Source: Granulicella sp. (GTDB lineage: Bacteria > Acidobacteriota > Terriglobia > Terriglobales > Acidobacteriaceae). Taken from it: DNA of 38,567 nucleotides. The notes beneath the pieces were generated by a model. That model was not told the origin of the DNA, made no database searches, and worked only from the letters and a program-made list of their open reading frames with translations. This document shows, one piece after another, positions 8,370 through 19,302 of the stretch. Position numbers and translations under genes: made by a program. The stretch is taken from NCBI GenBank assembly GCA_003133205.1, contig PKWK01000130.1, positions 1 to 38,567 of the forward strand, given 5' to 3'. The stretch's first letter is position 1. Each line of letters begins with the position of its first letter.

Positions 8370-11300
8370 ATGAATCACATCAATCTTCAGTCGACTGGTA
8401 GGTTCACCAGGACGTTTGCTCACGTACTTTCCGTTTTGGTGGTGCTCGCAATCATCACCGCGCCCATCGCGCTGCAAGCCCAGATAGGCGGCCAGGGAGC
8501 AATCTCCGGAACCGTGGCCGATCCAACCGGCGCCGTAGTCCCTCAGGCAACGGTCATCGCGCTTAACGTCGCAACCGGCGTCGAAACGTCGCGTACCTCC
8601 TCTTCGGACGGCCTCTATAACGTGTCCCCGCTCATCCCAGGCACATACACGCTTACCGTCTCCGCGACGGGATTCAGTTCCTTCAGGCAGGAGAACCTGG
8701 TCGTCGACGCGCTCAGTAACCTTGGCCTGAATGTCACTTTGAAGACTGGCAGTCAGACAGAGACCATTACCGTGACCAGCGCGCCGGCGCAGCTCGACAC
8801 CACCAGTGCGACGCTTGGCGGAGTCATCGAAAACAGCATGTACAAAGAGCTGCCCGTCATGATCAGCGGGCTCCAGCAACGCGACGTCACGCAGTTCTCG
8901 AACCTTCTGCCCGGCGCACAGGTCAATCCCGGCGGACGCTCATCCATTATCGGTGGTACTGGCCAGCGCCTCGGCGAGATCTACCTCGACGGTCTCCCGC
9001 TGACTACCGTGAGTCAGCAAGGCGACAACCGCCCCGTCTTTAATATCGTTCCCCTCGAAGCCATCGATCAGATCAAGGTAGTCACCAGCGGTTTCTCAGC
9101 GGAGTACCAGGGCGCAGGCCTCGAGAACTACAACCTCAAGGCTGGCGGCAATCAGTACCACGGCGCAGTGTTCGCGTACTTCCGAAATACCGCGTTCGAT
9201 GCATGGTCGTTCTCCTCCAAGCCGGGCGGCGGTAACGTCAAGAAGGTGGTCGATCCAACCACCGGCCTCGTTACAACCGTGCCGGGTCCCAAGCCTGCCG
9301 AGCATCAAAACGAGACAGGCTTCAGCGTGGGTGGCCCAGTTAAGATCCCCTTCCTCTTCAATGGCCACGACAAGCTCTTCTTCTATGCCACCTACGACAA
9401 GTTCCGGTCGCGTCAGGCTGCCAACCCCAGTTCGATGACCGTCCCCACCACCCTCATGAAGCAGGGCAACTTTCAGGAGCTCATCCCGGCCAGCACGATT
9501 ACCGGCGGCAAGGGCAACACCGCCGGCGCCAACTATCCCATCTACGATCCCACTACGCAAGCCACCTGCACGGCGCACAGCACCACCGGTCCATGCCGCT
9601 ATCAATATGGATATGGGCCAGGATCTGGCAATGGCGCGGCAGGCAATCCAATCCTCGTGTCGCCTGGGCTTGCCAATGTCATTCCCGCTAGCCAGCTTTC
9701 GCCCATCGCGCAATACATGCAGAAATTCCTGCCCGTGCCCACCATCGACACCACCGGCGTCATCCAGAACAACTACCTGGGCGGCGTCCCAAGTGGGTAC
9801 GACAATTGGCTCTACTCCGGGCGTATCGACTACAACATCTCCTCGCGGCAGACGCTCTCCATCTCACTCACCGGGGGCAACCGTCATGCCGTTCCGTATA
9901 CTTCAGTCGCCAACCCGCCCCTCCCCATACCTTACTTCTCTTCGACGATCTCGATCGTCGCAGGCCACTGGGCGGATCTCGAGCACACCTATACGTTCAC
10001 CCCAAATCTCATTAATCAGTTCAAATACGGCTTCATGAACTTTGGCGGACCTCCTGTCCAGAACATCGGCGCATCCCAGTCGCAATACGGCTTCGCGAGG
10101 TCAGGAACCGCAGGCCTCCCTCTTGGCCAGGCTTCCGATGACTTCCCGAATCTCACCTTCTCCGGCGCCAACGCTCCCACAAGTTGGGGCGGTAATAACC
10201 CTACCTCCACCAACGTCTCGGAGACGTTCACCGCCCTCGACAACATTCAGTGGCTCAAGGGCAGACACTCCATGAACTTCGGCGGCCAGTATCAATGGCT
10301 CGAGAACAATGTCAGCGCCAACGGTTTCGACACTGCCTCCGCTCAGGTGCCACTCACCTTCAGCACCAACTCGACGGCCAATCTGGCCACCGCCAGTACC
10401 TACACGTCCAACACGGGCTACTCCTACGCCAGCTACCTGCTCGGCGCCGTCAGCAGCTCTAGCATCACCCAGCAAGCGTTAGGCCTCGTCGGCTCGCGCT
10501 TCCATCCCTTCGCCATCTACTTCCAGGATGACTTCAAGGCGGGCTCCAAGTTGACCTTCAACCTCGGCCTGCGGTGGGACTATCTCCCGACCTACCGTGA
10601 GGCGCAGGACAGGTGGTCCTTCCTCAACCCGGACATTACCAATCCAGTCACCGGAAACACCGGTGCACTCCAGTTTGCGGGCAATCGCGGCACCGGCATC
10701 AGTTGCAATTGCAGGACCCCGGTTAGCACGTACTACAAGAACTTCGGACCGCGCCTTGGCTTCGCTTACGCCGTGGACGATAAAACCGTCTTCCGCGGTG
10801 GCTATGGCCTCCTCTACTCTCATGCCGGCGGCACCGGCGGAGCGGGCGGAGCAGGCAGCGGAACCGGCCAGGTCGGCTTCAGCAGCGGCGTCTCCTTCAC
10901 CGACAGCGTCGCCGGACCGGCCTTCTATCTCAATAACAACCCGGCGTTCTCCGCGCCCAATGCAAACTTCGGCGGCCCCGGCTATGCCCTGCCCGCCGTC
11001 ACCCCAATCTCGGCCATCAGCCAGGCCACCAGCACAGGCTTCTATGTGTGCTCTGGCCAGCCTTACGCTCCGTGCAACGGTTCGACAGGAAACTCCGCCG
11101 GAAGCGGTGCCAGCATCGCCTTCCCCGATCCTTATCTCTCAGGCCGCGCCCCGGAGTTCGCCTTTTACAACTTCGGCATGCAGCGTGAGGTCACCAGGAA
11201 CCTGACTGTAACCCTCAACTGGGCGGGAAGCCAGAGCCACTTTATCGCAGGCGCCGGCGGTATCCGCGGCTTCTATGCCGGCCAGCTCGATCCGAAATAC

Positions 11301-12371
11301 CTGGCCCTGCGTCAGTACCTCGCAATGCCGGCAACCGCCGCCAACGTGGCCGCGGCCCAGACCGCTACTGGCATAGCGCTTACCGTCCCCTATCCCGGCT
11401 ACACGGCCGCGGCAGGCGTCAACTCCAACGCCACCATCGCCCACATGCTCACCTGGAAGCCCCAGTACTCCAGCACCAGCGATACCTGGGGCACAAATGT
11501 GGCCAACGCAAACTACAACGCCTTCCAATTGTCCGTGGCCTTGCGCGAAGAACACGGGCTCAGTTTCAACGTGAACTATACCTACTCCCACAACATCGAC
11601 GATGCAGGCACGCAGCGAAGCGGCTACGACATCCCGGGTTTTACCAATATCTCGGGTCAGAGCTTTACCAAGAACCGCATCGACCGCTCGCTCAGCATCA
11701 ACAGCCAGCCGCAGAACCTCAGCGTCTACGGCGTCTATAAACTCCCCTTCGGCAAGAATCACATCGGTGGAGACCACTTCATCGTTCGCGCGCTCTTCGG
11801 CGGGTGGGAAACATCGCACATCTTCCAGTACAGCTCTGGCCTCCCGCTGGCGCTCACCGGAAGCTGCACAGGAACCCTCACCGTCGGACAAGGAACCTGC
11901 ATGCCCGACCAGAACCCCAACTTCCTTGGCGGCGCGGTCCGCAAAAACGGTCCGTGGGGGAGCGGCGTAACGGCCGCCACCCTGGGCACAGTCAGTTATC
12001 TCACTGGCGCGCTCAACAACGTCGTAGGATCTGGACTTGGCGGAGGAGCCTGCGGGACCACCAATGGCCCCTATTGCGACTCAGGGCTGTATATGATCGG
12101 CGATCTGCCGCGCGTCGCTCCATATGGCCTGCGCGGTCCGGACATCTACCGCCTGACCAGCGCCGTCCGCCGTACGTTCGACATCACCGAACGCGCTAAG
12201 TTCGTCTTCGGAGTTGACTGCCAGAACGTGACCAACCACGTAACCTTCGGCAACAACTCGTCCAACAACACCATCGGTGTAAACGTAGACGCGCCCGCCA
12301 CCTTCGGAACGCTCGGCTTCGCCAGCGCCGATGCTCGTGCATTCCAGTTTTCCGGAAGGTTTACGTTCTAA
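8370..12371 (+). CDS. Oar-like TonB-dependent receptor with carboxypeptidase-regulatory-like domain
   Basis: Outer-membrane protein of 1333 residues, probably for TonB-energised uptake of a large or complex substrate. The order is: signal peptide (hydrophobic VLSVLVVLAIITAPIA, cleavage near LQAQ); a CarboxypepD_reg-like Ig domain at about 40-125 (GAISGTVADPTGAVVPQATV, PGTYTLTVSATGF); a plug-like region to about 270 (YLDGLPL, VVTSGFSAEYQGAG, GGNQYHG); and a long beta-barrel of alternating aromatic strands (FYFQDDFK-type, LTFNLGLRWDY, NVNYTYSHNIDDAG) ending in the terminal aromatic GRFTF. The start ATG 8370 follows GAGGTGA at 8361-8367; an in-frame GTG at 8364 lies within it. The gene is the only convincing one between the tRNA-Glu fragment and the intact tRNA-Glu, with its own promoter and terminator. 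No substrate can be named. Confidence 0.9.
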   Translation: MNHINLQSTGRFTRTFAHVLSVLVVLAIITAPIALQAQIGGQGAISGTVADPTGAVVPQATVIALNVATGVETSRTSSSDGLYNVSPLIPGTYTLTVSATGFSSFRQENLVVDALSNLGLNVTLKTGSQTETITVTSAPAQLDTTSATLGGVIENSMYKELPVMISGLQQRDVTQFSNLLPGAQVNPGGRSSIIGGTGQRLGEIYLDGLPLTTVSQQGDNRPVFNIVPLEAIDQIKVVTSGFSAEYQGAGLENYNLKAGGNQYHGAVFAYFRNTAFDAWSFSSKPGGGNVKKVVDPTTGLVTTVPGPKPAEHQNETGFSVGGPVKIPFLFNGHDKLFFYATYDKFRSRQAANPSSMTVPTTLMKQGNFQELIPASTITGGKGNTAGANYPIYDPTTQATCTAHSTTGPCRYQYGYGPGSGNGAAGNPILVSPGLANVIPASQLSPIAQYMQKFLPVPTIDTTGVIQNNYLGGVPSGYDNWLYSGRIDYNISSRQTLSISLTGGNRHAVPYTSVANPPLPIPYFSSTISIVAGHWADLEHTYTFTPNLINQFKYGFMNFGGPPVQNIGASQSQYGFARSGTAGLPLGQASDDFPNLTFSGANAPTSWGGNNPTSTNVSETFTALDNIQWLKGRHSMNFGGQYQWLENNVSANGFDTASAQVPLTFSTNSTANLATASTYTSNTGYSYASYLLGAVSSSSITQQALGLVGSRFHPFAIYFQDDFKAGSKLTFNLGLRWDYLPTYREAQDRWSFLNPDITNPVTGNTGALQFAGNRGTGISCNCRTPVSTYYKNFGPRLGFAYAVDDKTVFRGGYGLLYSHAGGTGGAGGAGSGTGQVGFSSGVSFTDSVAGPAFYLNNNPAFSAPNANFGGPGYALPAVTPISAISQATSTGFYVCSGQPYAPCNGSTGNSAGSGASIAFPDPYLSGRAPEFAFYNFGMQREVTRNLTVTLNWAGSQSHFIAGAGGIRGFYAGQLDPKYLALRQYLAMPATAANVAAAQTATGIALTVPYPGYTAAAGVNSNATIAHMLTWKPQYSSTSDTWGTNVANANYNAFQLSVALREEHGLSFNVNYTYSHNIDDAGTQRSGYDIPGFTNISGQSFTKNRIDRSLSINSQPQNLSVYGVYKLPFGKNHIGGDHFIVRALFGGWETSHIFQYSSGLPLALTGSCTGTLTVGQGTCMPDQNPNFLGGAVRKNGPWGSGVTAATLGTVSYLTGALNNVVGSGLGGGACGTTNGPYCDSGLYMIGDLPRVAPYGLRGPDIYRLTSAVRRTFDITERAKFVFGVDCQNVTNHVTFGNNSSNNTIGVNVDAPATFGTLGFASADARAFQFSGRFTF

Positions 12372-12390
12372 CTTGGCGCCGCAATCAACG

Positions 12391-12436
12391 ATTGCCCCTC
12401 GGCTGAAGCACCAGGCCGGGGGGCAATGCCTTTTTC
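12391..12436 (+). terminator. Intrinsic terminator after the receptor gene
   Basis: A 13-bp stem (12391-12403 with 12415-12427, one G:T-type mismatch) with an 11-base loop is followed by GCC and a T-run at 12431-12435. It begins 19 bp after the receptor stop codon and is the clearest rho-independent terminator in the window. Confidence 0.85.
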
Positions 12437-12793
12437 TGACAGGCTTCCTTCGCCACGCCCGCCGAAATCGGAGATAGGATTACCTGTTCGGGCGGCTTAC
12501 AGGCTGCCGAACAAGGTAAGGTCCTGCCTTCGGAGCAGCTCTCATGGATCCGAAGCTTCTCGAGAGTTTGTAGGGCCGCAGCTTGCGTCAATGAGGCGTG
12601 GTGCTCCAGCTTGAGAAGGAACTGCGTCACTTCACTAGTACCGTTCACGATCATCGCGCCAGCTTAGCAGTCGAATCGTCATTTGAGCTCGAATGATTGG
12701 AGGATAAGACTGACTAAATCGTTCCTCCTTAGTCCCCGCAGAGCCCCGCCACACATGGAGACGCCCAGGTCCATGCGCTAAGCTTGAATCAAG
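12437..12793. other. Non-coding right flank of the tRNA-bounded cassette
   Basis: About 360 bp between the terminator and the tRNA-Glu 3' end. An integrase would be expected here, next to the tRNA, but none is present. A minus-strand open frame (12654 to 12385) starts with plausible helical sequence (VTQFLLKLEHHASLTQAAAL) but then degenerates and crosses the terminator, so at most it is a remnant. Small inverted repeats occur: GACTAA at 12712-12717 with TTAGTC at 12729-12734, and AGCTTAG at 12661-12667 with CTAAGCT at 12778-12784. None has a clear role. Confidence 0.4.
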
Positions 12794-12869
12794 TGGCGTC
12801 CCCAACAGGGTTCGAACCTGTGTTGCCGCCGGGAACAGGCGGAGTCCTGGGCCACTAGACGATAGGGAC
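12794..12869 (-). tRNA. tRNA-Glu (anticodon TTC)
   Basis: The 76-nt gene has CCA encoded. Acceptor GTCCCTA pairs with TGGGGAC, and the D-arm TCGTCTAGTGGCCCAGGAC is typical of tRNA-Glu. The anticodon stem CCGCC/GGCGG encloses loop TGTTCCC, and the T arm is ACAGG-TTCGAAC-CCTGT. The anticodon TTC is at 12833-12835 on the plus coordinate. Odd point: the base before the anticodon (position 33, nearly always T) is G here, and position 37 is C rather than A. All stems pair well, so the gene looks intact apart from this. Its last 44 nt are duplicated at 7928-7971. Confidence 0.88.
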
Positions 12870-13066
12870 GCATGAAAGAGCGAAGAGGCAAGCCGGTTGG
12901 CGGGTTCAACCTTTCACCCGGATTCACACCAATCTTACATCAGCGAAACGGCGGAACGCAGGCGCGAGGTGCGGTCGGTGATCCGTGCGCTTGACAATCA
13001 AAACAGCGCTTTCTAGAGTCACCAGTAGTTGCCGCAACCCACATCCAGTACGCAGAGGCGCTCCGC

Positions 13067-16000
13067 ATGACGGAATTGCGCCCCTCCTCACCCCGCGAGC
13101 GGTTCTCTCTGCCGACCGCGCCCCTGACTGAGACCGGCCCGGTCAAGGTCTGGAGCGAGGCCGTCACGATCCCCACCTACGTGCCTGGTCCGGCCGAGCC
13201 GCTGCCGATGTTTCTCGAGAACCGCGTCTACCAAGGCTCGAGCGGCAAGGTTTATCCACTGCCCGTGATCGAGCGCATCGCATCGGAGCCGTGCGATCGC
13301 CAATGGGACGCGATCCATCTTGAGAACGAGTTCCTGCGTGTGATGGTGCTGCCGCAGATCGGCGGCCGAATTCACATCGGGCTCGACAAGACGAACGGCT
13401 ACGATTTCTTCTATCGCCAGAATGTGATCAAGCCAGCGCTGGTCGGCCTCACAGGACCGTGGATCTCGGGCGGCGTGGAGTTCAATTGGCCGCAGCATCA
13501 TCGCCCCGCGACGTTCATGCCGGCAGAGGTCACGATCGAGCGCCACGCCGACGGTTCGGCCACGGTGTGGTGTAGCCAGCATGATCCGCTCTCGCACATG
13601 CAGGGCATGCATGGCGTGTGCCTGCATCCGGGCAAGGCGCTCATAGAACTCAAGGCGCGTCTCTATAACCGCACCGAGGAGGTACAGACCTTTCTGTGGT
13701 GGGCGAACGTTGCCACTCGGGTGCATGAGCGATATCAGTCTTTCTTTCCGCCCGACGTGCGCTTCGTCGCCGATCATGCCAAGCGCGCAGTCACTTCGTT
13801 TCCGCACAGCGACCGGGCGTACTACGGCGTCGACTATCCTGCGCGTGCCGCCCACGGCGTTCCAGAGGAAGAGCAGCCGCGATGTTTCCGGCCTGACGGA
13901 TCCTACTCGCCTGATGACCTCAGTTGGTACGCGAATATCCCTGTGCCTACGAGCTACATGATTACGGCTACGGCGGAGGATTTCTTTGGTGGCTACGACC
14001 ACGCCGTGCAGGCTGGCGTCGTCCACGTGGCCAACCACCACATCGCTCCAGGCAAGAAGCAGTGGACTTGGGGCAACCACGAGTTCGGCTACAACTGGGA
14101 CCGCTGCCTCACCGATGACGATGGCCCTTACATCGAGTTGATGGCCGGCGTCTACACCGACAACCAGCCGGATTTTTCGTTCCTTGCCCCGGGCGAGACC
14201 AGGACGTTCAGCCAGTTCTGGTATCCGATTCGTAGCATTGGCGTGCCGCAGACCGCGAACCTGCAGGCTGCGCTGAGCCTGCGTGTCGAAGGTGGAACCG
14301 CCCGCCTCGGAGTGTGCGTCACCGAAGGTCTCACGGACGCGTGCGTGGCGCTTCGTAGCGAAGGCGATCTCGTTGCTGAGTGGCGGCAGAGCATTTCGGT
14401 GGCCGACCCGCTGATTGCAAGCGTTCCGCTCCCCGCCGGCGTCACGGAAGATTCGCTCTCCGTCGTGCTGGAAGGTAGCGGCCTCACCATCCTTCGCTAT
14501 GCCCCGGGCGAAGTGCGACCCATGCCCGCGCCCGAAGCGGCGACCGAGCCGCCGCCGCCAGAACAGATCGCGAGCAACGATGAGTTGTACCTCACTGGTC
14601 TTCACCTGCAGCAGTACCGCCATGCGACACGCAGCCCGGAGCCTTACTGGCGCGAAGGAATTCGCCGCGATCCCGGCGACTCCCGCTGCAACACTGCGCT
14701 TGGCACGTGGCACCTTAAGCGTGGCGAGTTTGCACAGGCCGAAGCGCACTTGCATGCTGCGATTGCTCGGCTGACGCGACGCAATCCGAACCCCTACAAT
14801 GGCGAGGCACACTATCAGCTCGGTGTAGTCCTGCGCTATCAGCGCCGCTTCGACGAGGCCTATGCCGCGTTCTACAAGTCCACCTGGAACGCTGCGTGGC
14901 GCGGGCCTGCCTACCGCGCTCTGGCCGAACTGGATGCGCGAGCTGCACGCTGGCAGCAGTGTCTTGAACATGCCACGAGCAGCCTTCGCACCGATGCAGA
15001 CAATCTCAACGGGCAAGCTCTTCGCGCGATCGCGCTGCGTCATCTCAATCGCGATGACGAAGCGCAAGCTCAGCTATCTGAAGCGCTGCAGCTCGATCCG
15101 TTCCATGCGTGGAGTCGCCATCTGCTTTCGGGAGCACTGCCCGACAGCGGACAAGACCGGCTCGACCTTGCCTTCGACTATGCCCGCTGTGGCCTTGCTG
15201 TTGAGGCTGTCGCGGTGCTCAAGGCGCGCACACCTCCAGCCGAAAACGACGGCTCCACACCGATGCGCATCTATACCCGCGCTGCGCTGTTGGACGAGAT
15301 TGGTGAGCGTGATGCGAGCGCGGCAGCTTATGCAGAAGCCTCCGCGCTCCCCACCGCGTACGTCTTCCCCAACCGCATCGAGGAGATGCTCGTCCTCGAA
15401 ACTGCCATCGCTGCCAATCCGAGCGATGCGCGCGCGCCGCTCTACCTCGGCAATTTCCTCTATGATCGCCGCCGTCACGCCGATGCGATCGTCCAGTGGG
15501 AGCGTGCCGCTGCGCTCGATCCTGTTTGCGTAGCAGCGCAACGCAATCTGGGCATCGCGTACTTTAATGTGCAGCACGACGCGTCTGCCGCGCTCAAGGC
15601 CTTCGATTGCGCGTTCGCTGCCGACCCCGCCAGCGCACGGATTCTGTTCGAGCGCGACCAGCTTTGGAAGCGAACCGGAGTTGCACCTGCTACACGCCTC
15701 GCTGAGTTGATGCGTCACCCCGATCTTCCAGCACAGCGCGATGACCTCTCCGTCGAACTCGCCACGTTGCTCAATCACACGGGCCAGCCGCAGCAAGCGC
15801 TCGATTTGCTGCTTAGTCGGCAATTCGAGCCGTGGGAGGGCGGGGAAGGCCTAGTGCTCGCGCAGTTCGTCCGCGCCAACATCTTGCTTGCCCAAGCCGC
15901 GCTGGCTGAGAACACGCCGCAGCTTGCTCATCGGCTGCTTACCACTGCGCTCGATCCGCCGCACTCGCTGGGTGAGTCCTACCACCTGCTCGCGAGCCAG

Positions 16001-16486
16001 AGTGAGCCTCTCTACTGGCTCGGCGTAGCTGCAACCGCCGACGGCGATCCTGATGAAGCCCGCCGTGTGTGGCAGCGGGGCGCGCGCGCTTCGGGCGACT
16101 TCCAACAAATGGCCGTTGCGGAAATCTCCGCGAACACATTCTGGGTCGCGGCCTGCCTCGGCGCGTTCGGCGAGTATGAAGCTGCTACTGCGCTGTTCCA
16201 CAAGATTCAGGAATTCGCGCTGCAGCTTGAGCACCAGCGTCCAGTCGTCGATTACTTTGCTACATCCCTTCCGACTATGCTTCTCTTTGACGACGACCTC
16301 GTCCTGCGCAACCGAATTCAATCGCTCTTCCTCCGCGCCCAGGCTGCGCTCGGGCTTCACCGGTCCGATGAAGCCGAAGCTCTCGCACGCGAAGTTCTTC
16401 AGCTTGATCCCAGCCACACCGGCGCCGCCGACCTTCTCCATCGCTTCACCCAGCAAGCCGCGGCACCCGCGCACGGAGCGCACTAA
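13067..16486 (+). CDS. DUF5107 domain protein with C-terminal TPR repeats
   Basis: A 1139-residue protein, probably cytoplasmic because no signal peptide is seen. The N-terminal part (about 25-400) matches the DUF5107 type: a beta-sandwich reminiscent of sugar mutarotase folds, with LENEFLRVMVLPQIGGRIH, GYDFFYRQNVIKPALVG, GGVEFNWPQHHRP and W-rich NHEFGYNWDR. A linker and beta-rich stretch (about 400-510) follow. TPR-like helices then run to the end (YWREGIRRDPGDSRCNTALG, ALQLDPFHAWSRHLL, ERAAALDPVCVAAQRNLGIA). The biochemical role of DUF5107 is not established to my knowledge. The fold and the neighbouring sugar porter suggest carbohydrate sensing or processing. The ATG at 13067 has AGAGGCG upstream. 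Its stop codon is immediately followed by the ATG of the transporter, so the two are surely co-translated. Confidence 0.82.
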   Translation: MTELRPSSPRERFSLPTAPLTETGPVKVWSEAVTIPTYVPGPAEPLPMFLENRVYQGSSGKVYPLPVIERIASEPCDRQWDAIHLENEFLRVMVLPQIGGRIHIGLDKTNGYDFFYRQNVIKPALVGLTGPWISGGVEFNWPQHHRPATFMPAEVTIERHADGSATVWCSQHDPLSHMQGMHGVCLHPGKALIELKARLYNRTEEVQTFLWWANVATRVHERYQSFFPPDVRFVADHAKRAVTSFPHSDRAYYGVDYPARAAHGVPEEEQPRCFRPDGSYSPDDLSWYANIPVPTSYMITATAEDFFGGYDHAVQAGVVHVANHHIAPGKKQWTWGNHEFGYNWDRCLTDDDGPYIELMAGVYTDNQPDFSFLAPGETRTFSQFWYPIRSIGVPQTANLQAALSLRVEGGTARLGVCVTEGLTDACVALRSEGDLVAEWRQSISVADPLIASVPLPAGVTEDSLSVVLEGSGLTILRYAPGEVRPMPAPEAATEPPPPEQIASNDELYLTGLHLQQYRHATRSPEPYWREGIRRDPGDSRCNTALGTWHLKRGEFAQAEAHLHAAIARLTRRNPNPYNGEAHYQLGVVLRYQRRFDEAYAAFYKSTWNAAWRGPAYRALAELDARAARWQQCLEHATSSLRTDADNLNGQALRAIALRHLNRDDEAQAQLSEALQLDPFHAWSRHLLSGALPDSGQDRLDLAFDYARCGLAVEAVAVLKARTPPAENDGSTPMRIYTRAALLDEIGERDASAAAYAEASALPTAYVFPNRIEEMLVLETAIAANPSDARAPLYLGNFLYDRRRHADAIVQWERAAALDPVCVAAQRNLGIAYFNVQHDASAALKAFDCAFAADPASARILFERDQLWKRTGVAPATRLAELMRHPDLPAQRDDLSVELATLLNHTGQPQQALDLLLSRQFEPWEGGEGLVLAQFVRANILLAQAALAENTPQLAHRLLTTALDPPHSLGESYHLLASQSEPLYWLGVAATADGDPDEARRVWQRGARASGDFQQMAVAEISANTFWVAACLGAFGEYEAATALFHKIQEFALQLEHQRPVVDYFATSLPTMLLFDDDLVLRNRIQSLFLRAQAALGLHRSDEAEALAREVLQLDPSHTGAADLLHRFTQQAAAPAHGAH

Positions 16487-17928
16487 ATGGCTGTCCCTCT
16501 GCCCGTATCTGTTACACACTCCACCGCTCCCGTGCCGTTCCGTCCCATCTATACGGGAGTCATCGCGTTCGTTGCTGCGCTTGGCGGACTGCTCTTCGGG
16601 TATGACTGGGTCGTGATCGGGGGAGCGAAGCCTTTTTACGAAGTATTCTTCCACCTCACATCCGCGCCAAATGCCGATCAACTTATTGGTTGGGCGACGA
16701 GTTGCGCGCTGGTCGGTTGCCTGCTCGGCTCGGCCGCGGCCGGAGCCTTCAGTGATCGCTTTGGCCGCCGCCCCGTCCTGCTCACGTCAGCGTTGCTGTT
16801 CGCGGCTTCGTCCATCCTCACCGGGTGGGCGCACGTTTTTGCGAGCTTTATCGTGTGGCGCATTGCGGGCGGCGTCGCGATTGGGCTCGCCTCCAACGTA
16901 TCGCCGGTTTACATCTCGGAGATCAGCCCGCCGCACTGGCGTGGCCGCCTGGTCAGCCTCAACCAACTCGCGCTGGTGGTGGGCATCCTGCTCGCGCAGA
17001 TCGTCGACTGGCGCATCGCCGTCTTCGGTGGCGCGTCTAACACCGCGGCCGTGCTCGCGTGGAATTCATGGCCCGTGCAATATGGCTGGCGCTGGATGTT
17101 CACGGCCGTTGCGTTTCCTTCCGCCGTCTTCCTGATCACTGCGCTGCTCGTGCCCGAGAGCCCGCGATGGCTCATCGCTCGTGGCCGCGTTTCTGCCGCG
17201 CGCCGTGTGCTTACCCGACTTGCGGACGCGGCATACGCCGACCGTGAAGTCCTCGCCGTCCAGGCCTCCATCGCCAGCGAATCGCAACTCGCGAAGGCCA
17301 GCGTGCTGGAACTGCTGTCGCCCGCGCTGCGCCGTCCGCTGCTGATCGGCGTTACACTCGCCGTCCTGCAGCAGTGGAGCGGTATCAATGTTCTTTTCAA
17401 CTACGCGCAGGAGGTCTACCGCGATGCCGGCTATGGAGTGGGAGACATCCTGTTCAACATCGTCATCACCGGCACAATCAACCTGCTGTTTACCCTGCTC
17501 GCGATGACGCTGGTCGACCGCATCGGCCGCCGCTCGCTGATGCTCTTCGGCTGCCTGGGCGTGGGCGTTGCTCATCTGCTGGTAGCGCTCTCGTACCATC
17601 TCCATCTGCATGGGCTTCCGGTGCTGGTCTTCACGCTGTGTGCGATCGCGTGCTACGCCATGTCGCTTGCGCCGGTCACGTGGGTGATCATTTCGGAGAT
17701 CTTTCCCAACCGCATTCGCGGTATCGGCGTCTCGGCTGCCGTCTCCGCGCTGTGGGCCGCGTCGTTTGTTCTCGTCTACACATTCCCGTGGATGAACCGC
17801 GTGCTTGGCTCCTCTGGGACGTTCGTGACGTACGGGATCGTGTGCCTCGCCGGCTTCTTCTTCGTGAAGACATCCGTTCCGGAGACCGGCGGCAAGAGCC
17901 TTGAGGAGATTCAGGAGTTCATCGCCAC

Positions 17929-17932
<4 letters not shown>
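16487..17932 (+). CDS. MFS transporter, sugar porter family
   Basis: Inner-membrane proton-linked or facilitative sugar carrier of 481 residues with 12 predicted membrane segments. Sugar-porter signatures are present: GGLLFGYDWVVIGGA in TM1, DRFGRRP in the loop between TM2 and TM3, PESPRWL before the central loop, QQWSGINVLFNYA in TM7, DRIGRRS in the second-half loop, and the C-terminal PETGGKSLEEIQ. The QQ-SGIN and PET-GKSLEEI motifs are diagnostic of this family (XylE, GalP, GLUT relatives). The start ATG directly follows the TAA of the DUF5107 gene with no gap, so it depends on translational coupling. The substrate cannot be read from sequence. Its 3' end overlaps the convergent glycerate kinase by 4 bp. 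Confidence 0.9.

Positions 17933-19294
<1,362 letters not shown>

Positions 19295-19302
<8 letters not shown>

Noticed and set aside
12385..12654. Minus-strand frame of 89 codons in the cassette's right flank, possible integrase or regulator remnant
   Set aside because: Only the first 40 or so codons look protein-like. The rest runs through the receptor's terminator and matches no integrase motif (no R-H-R-Y pattern).
13088..15067. 659-codon minus-strand open frame opposite the DUF5107 gene
   Set aside because: It has no recognisable domain, an Arg/His-rich composition typical of antisense frames in GC-rich genes, and lies fully opposite a well-supported gene.
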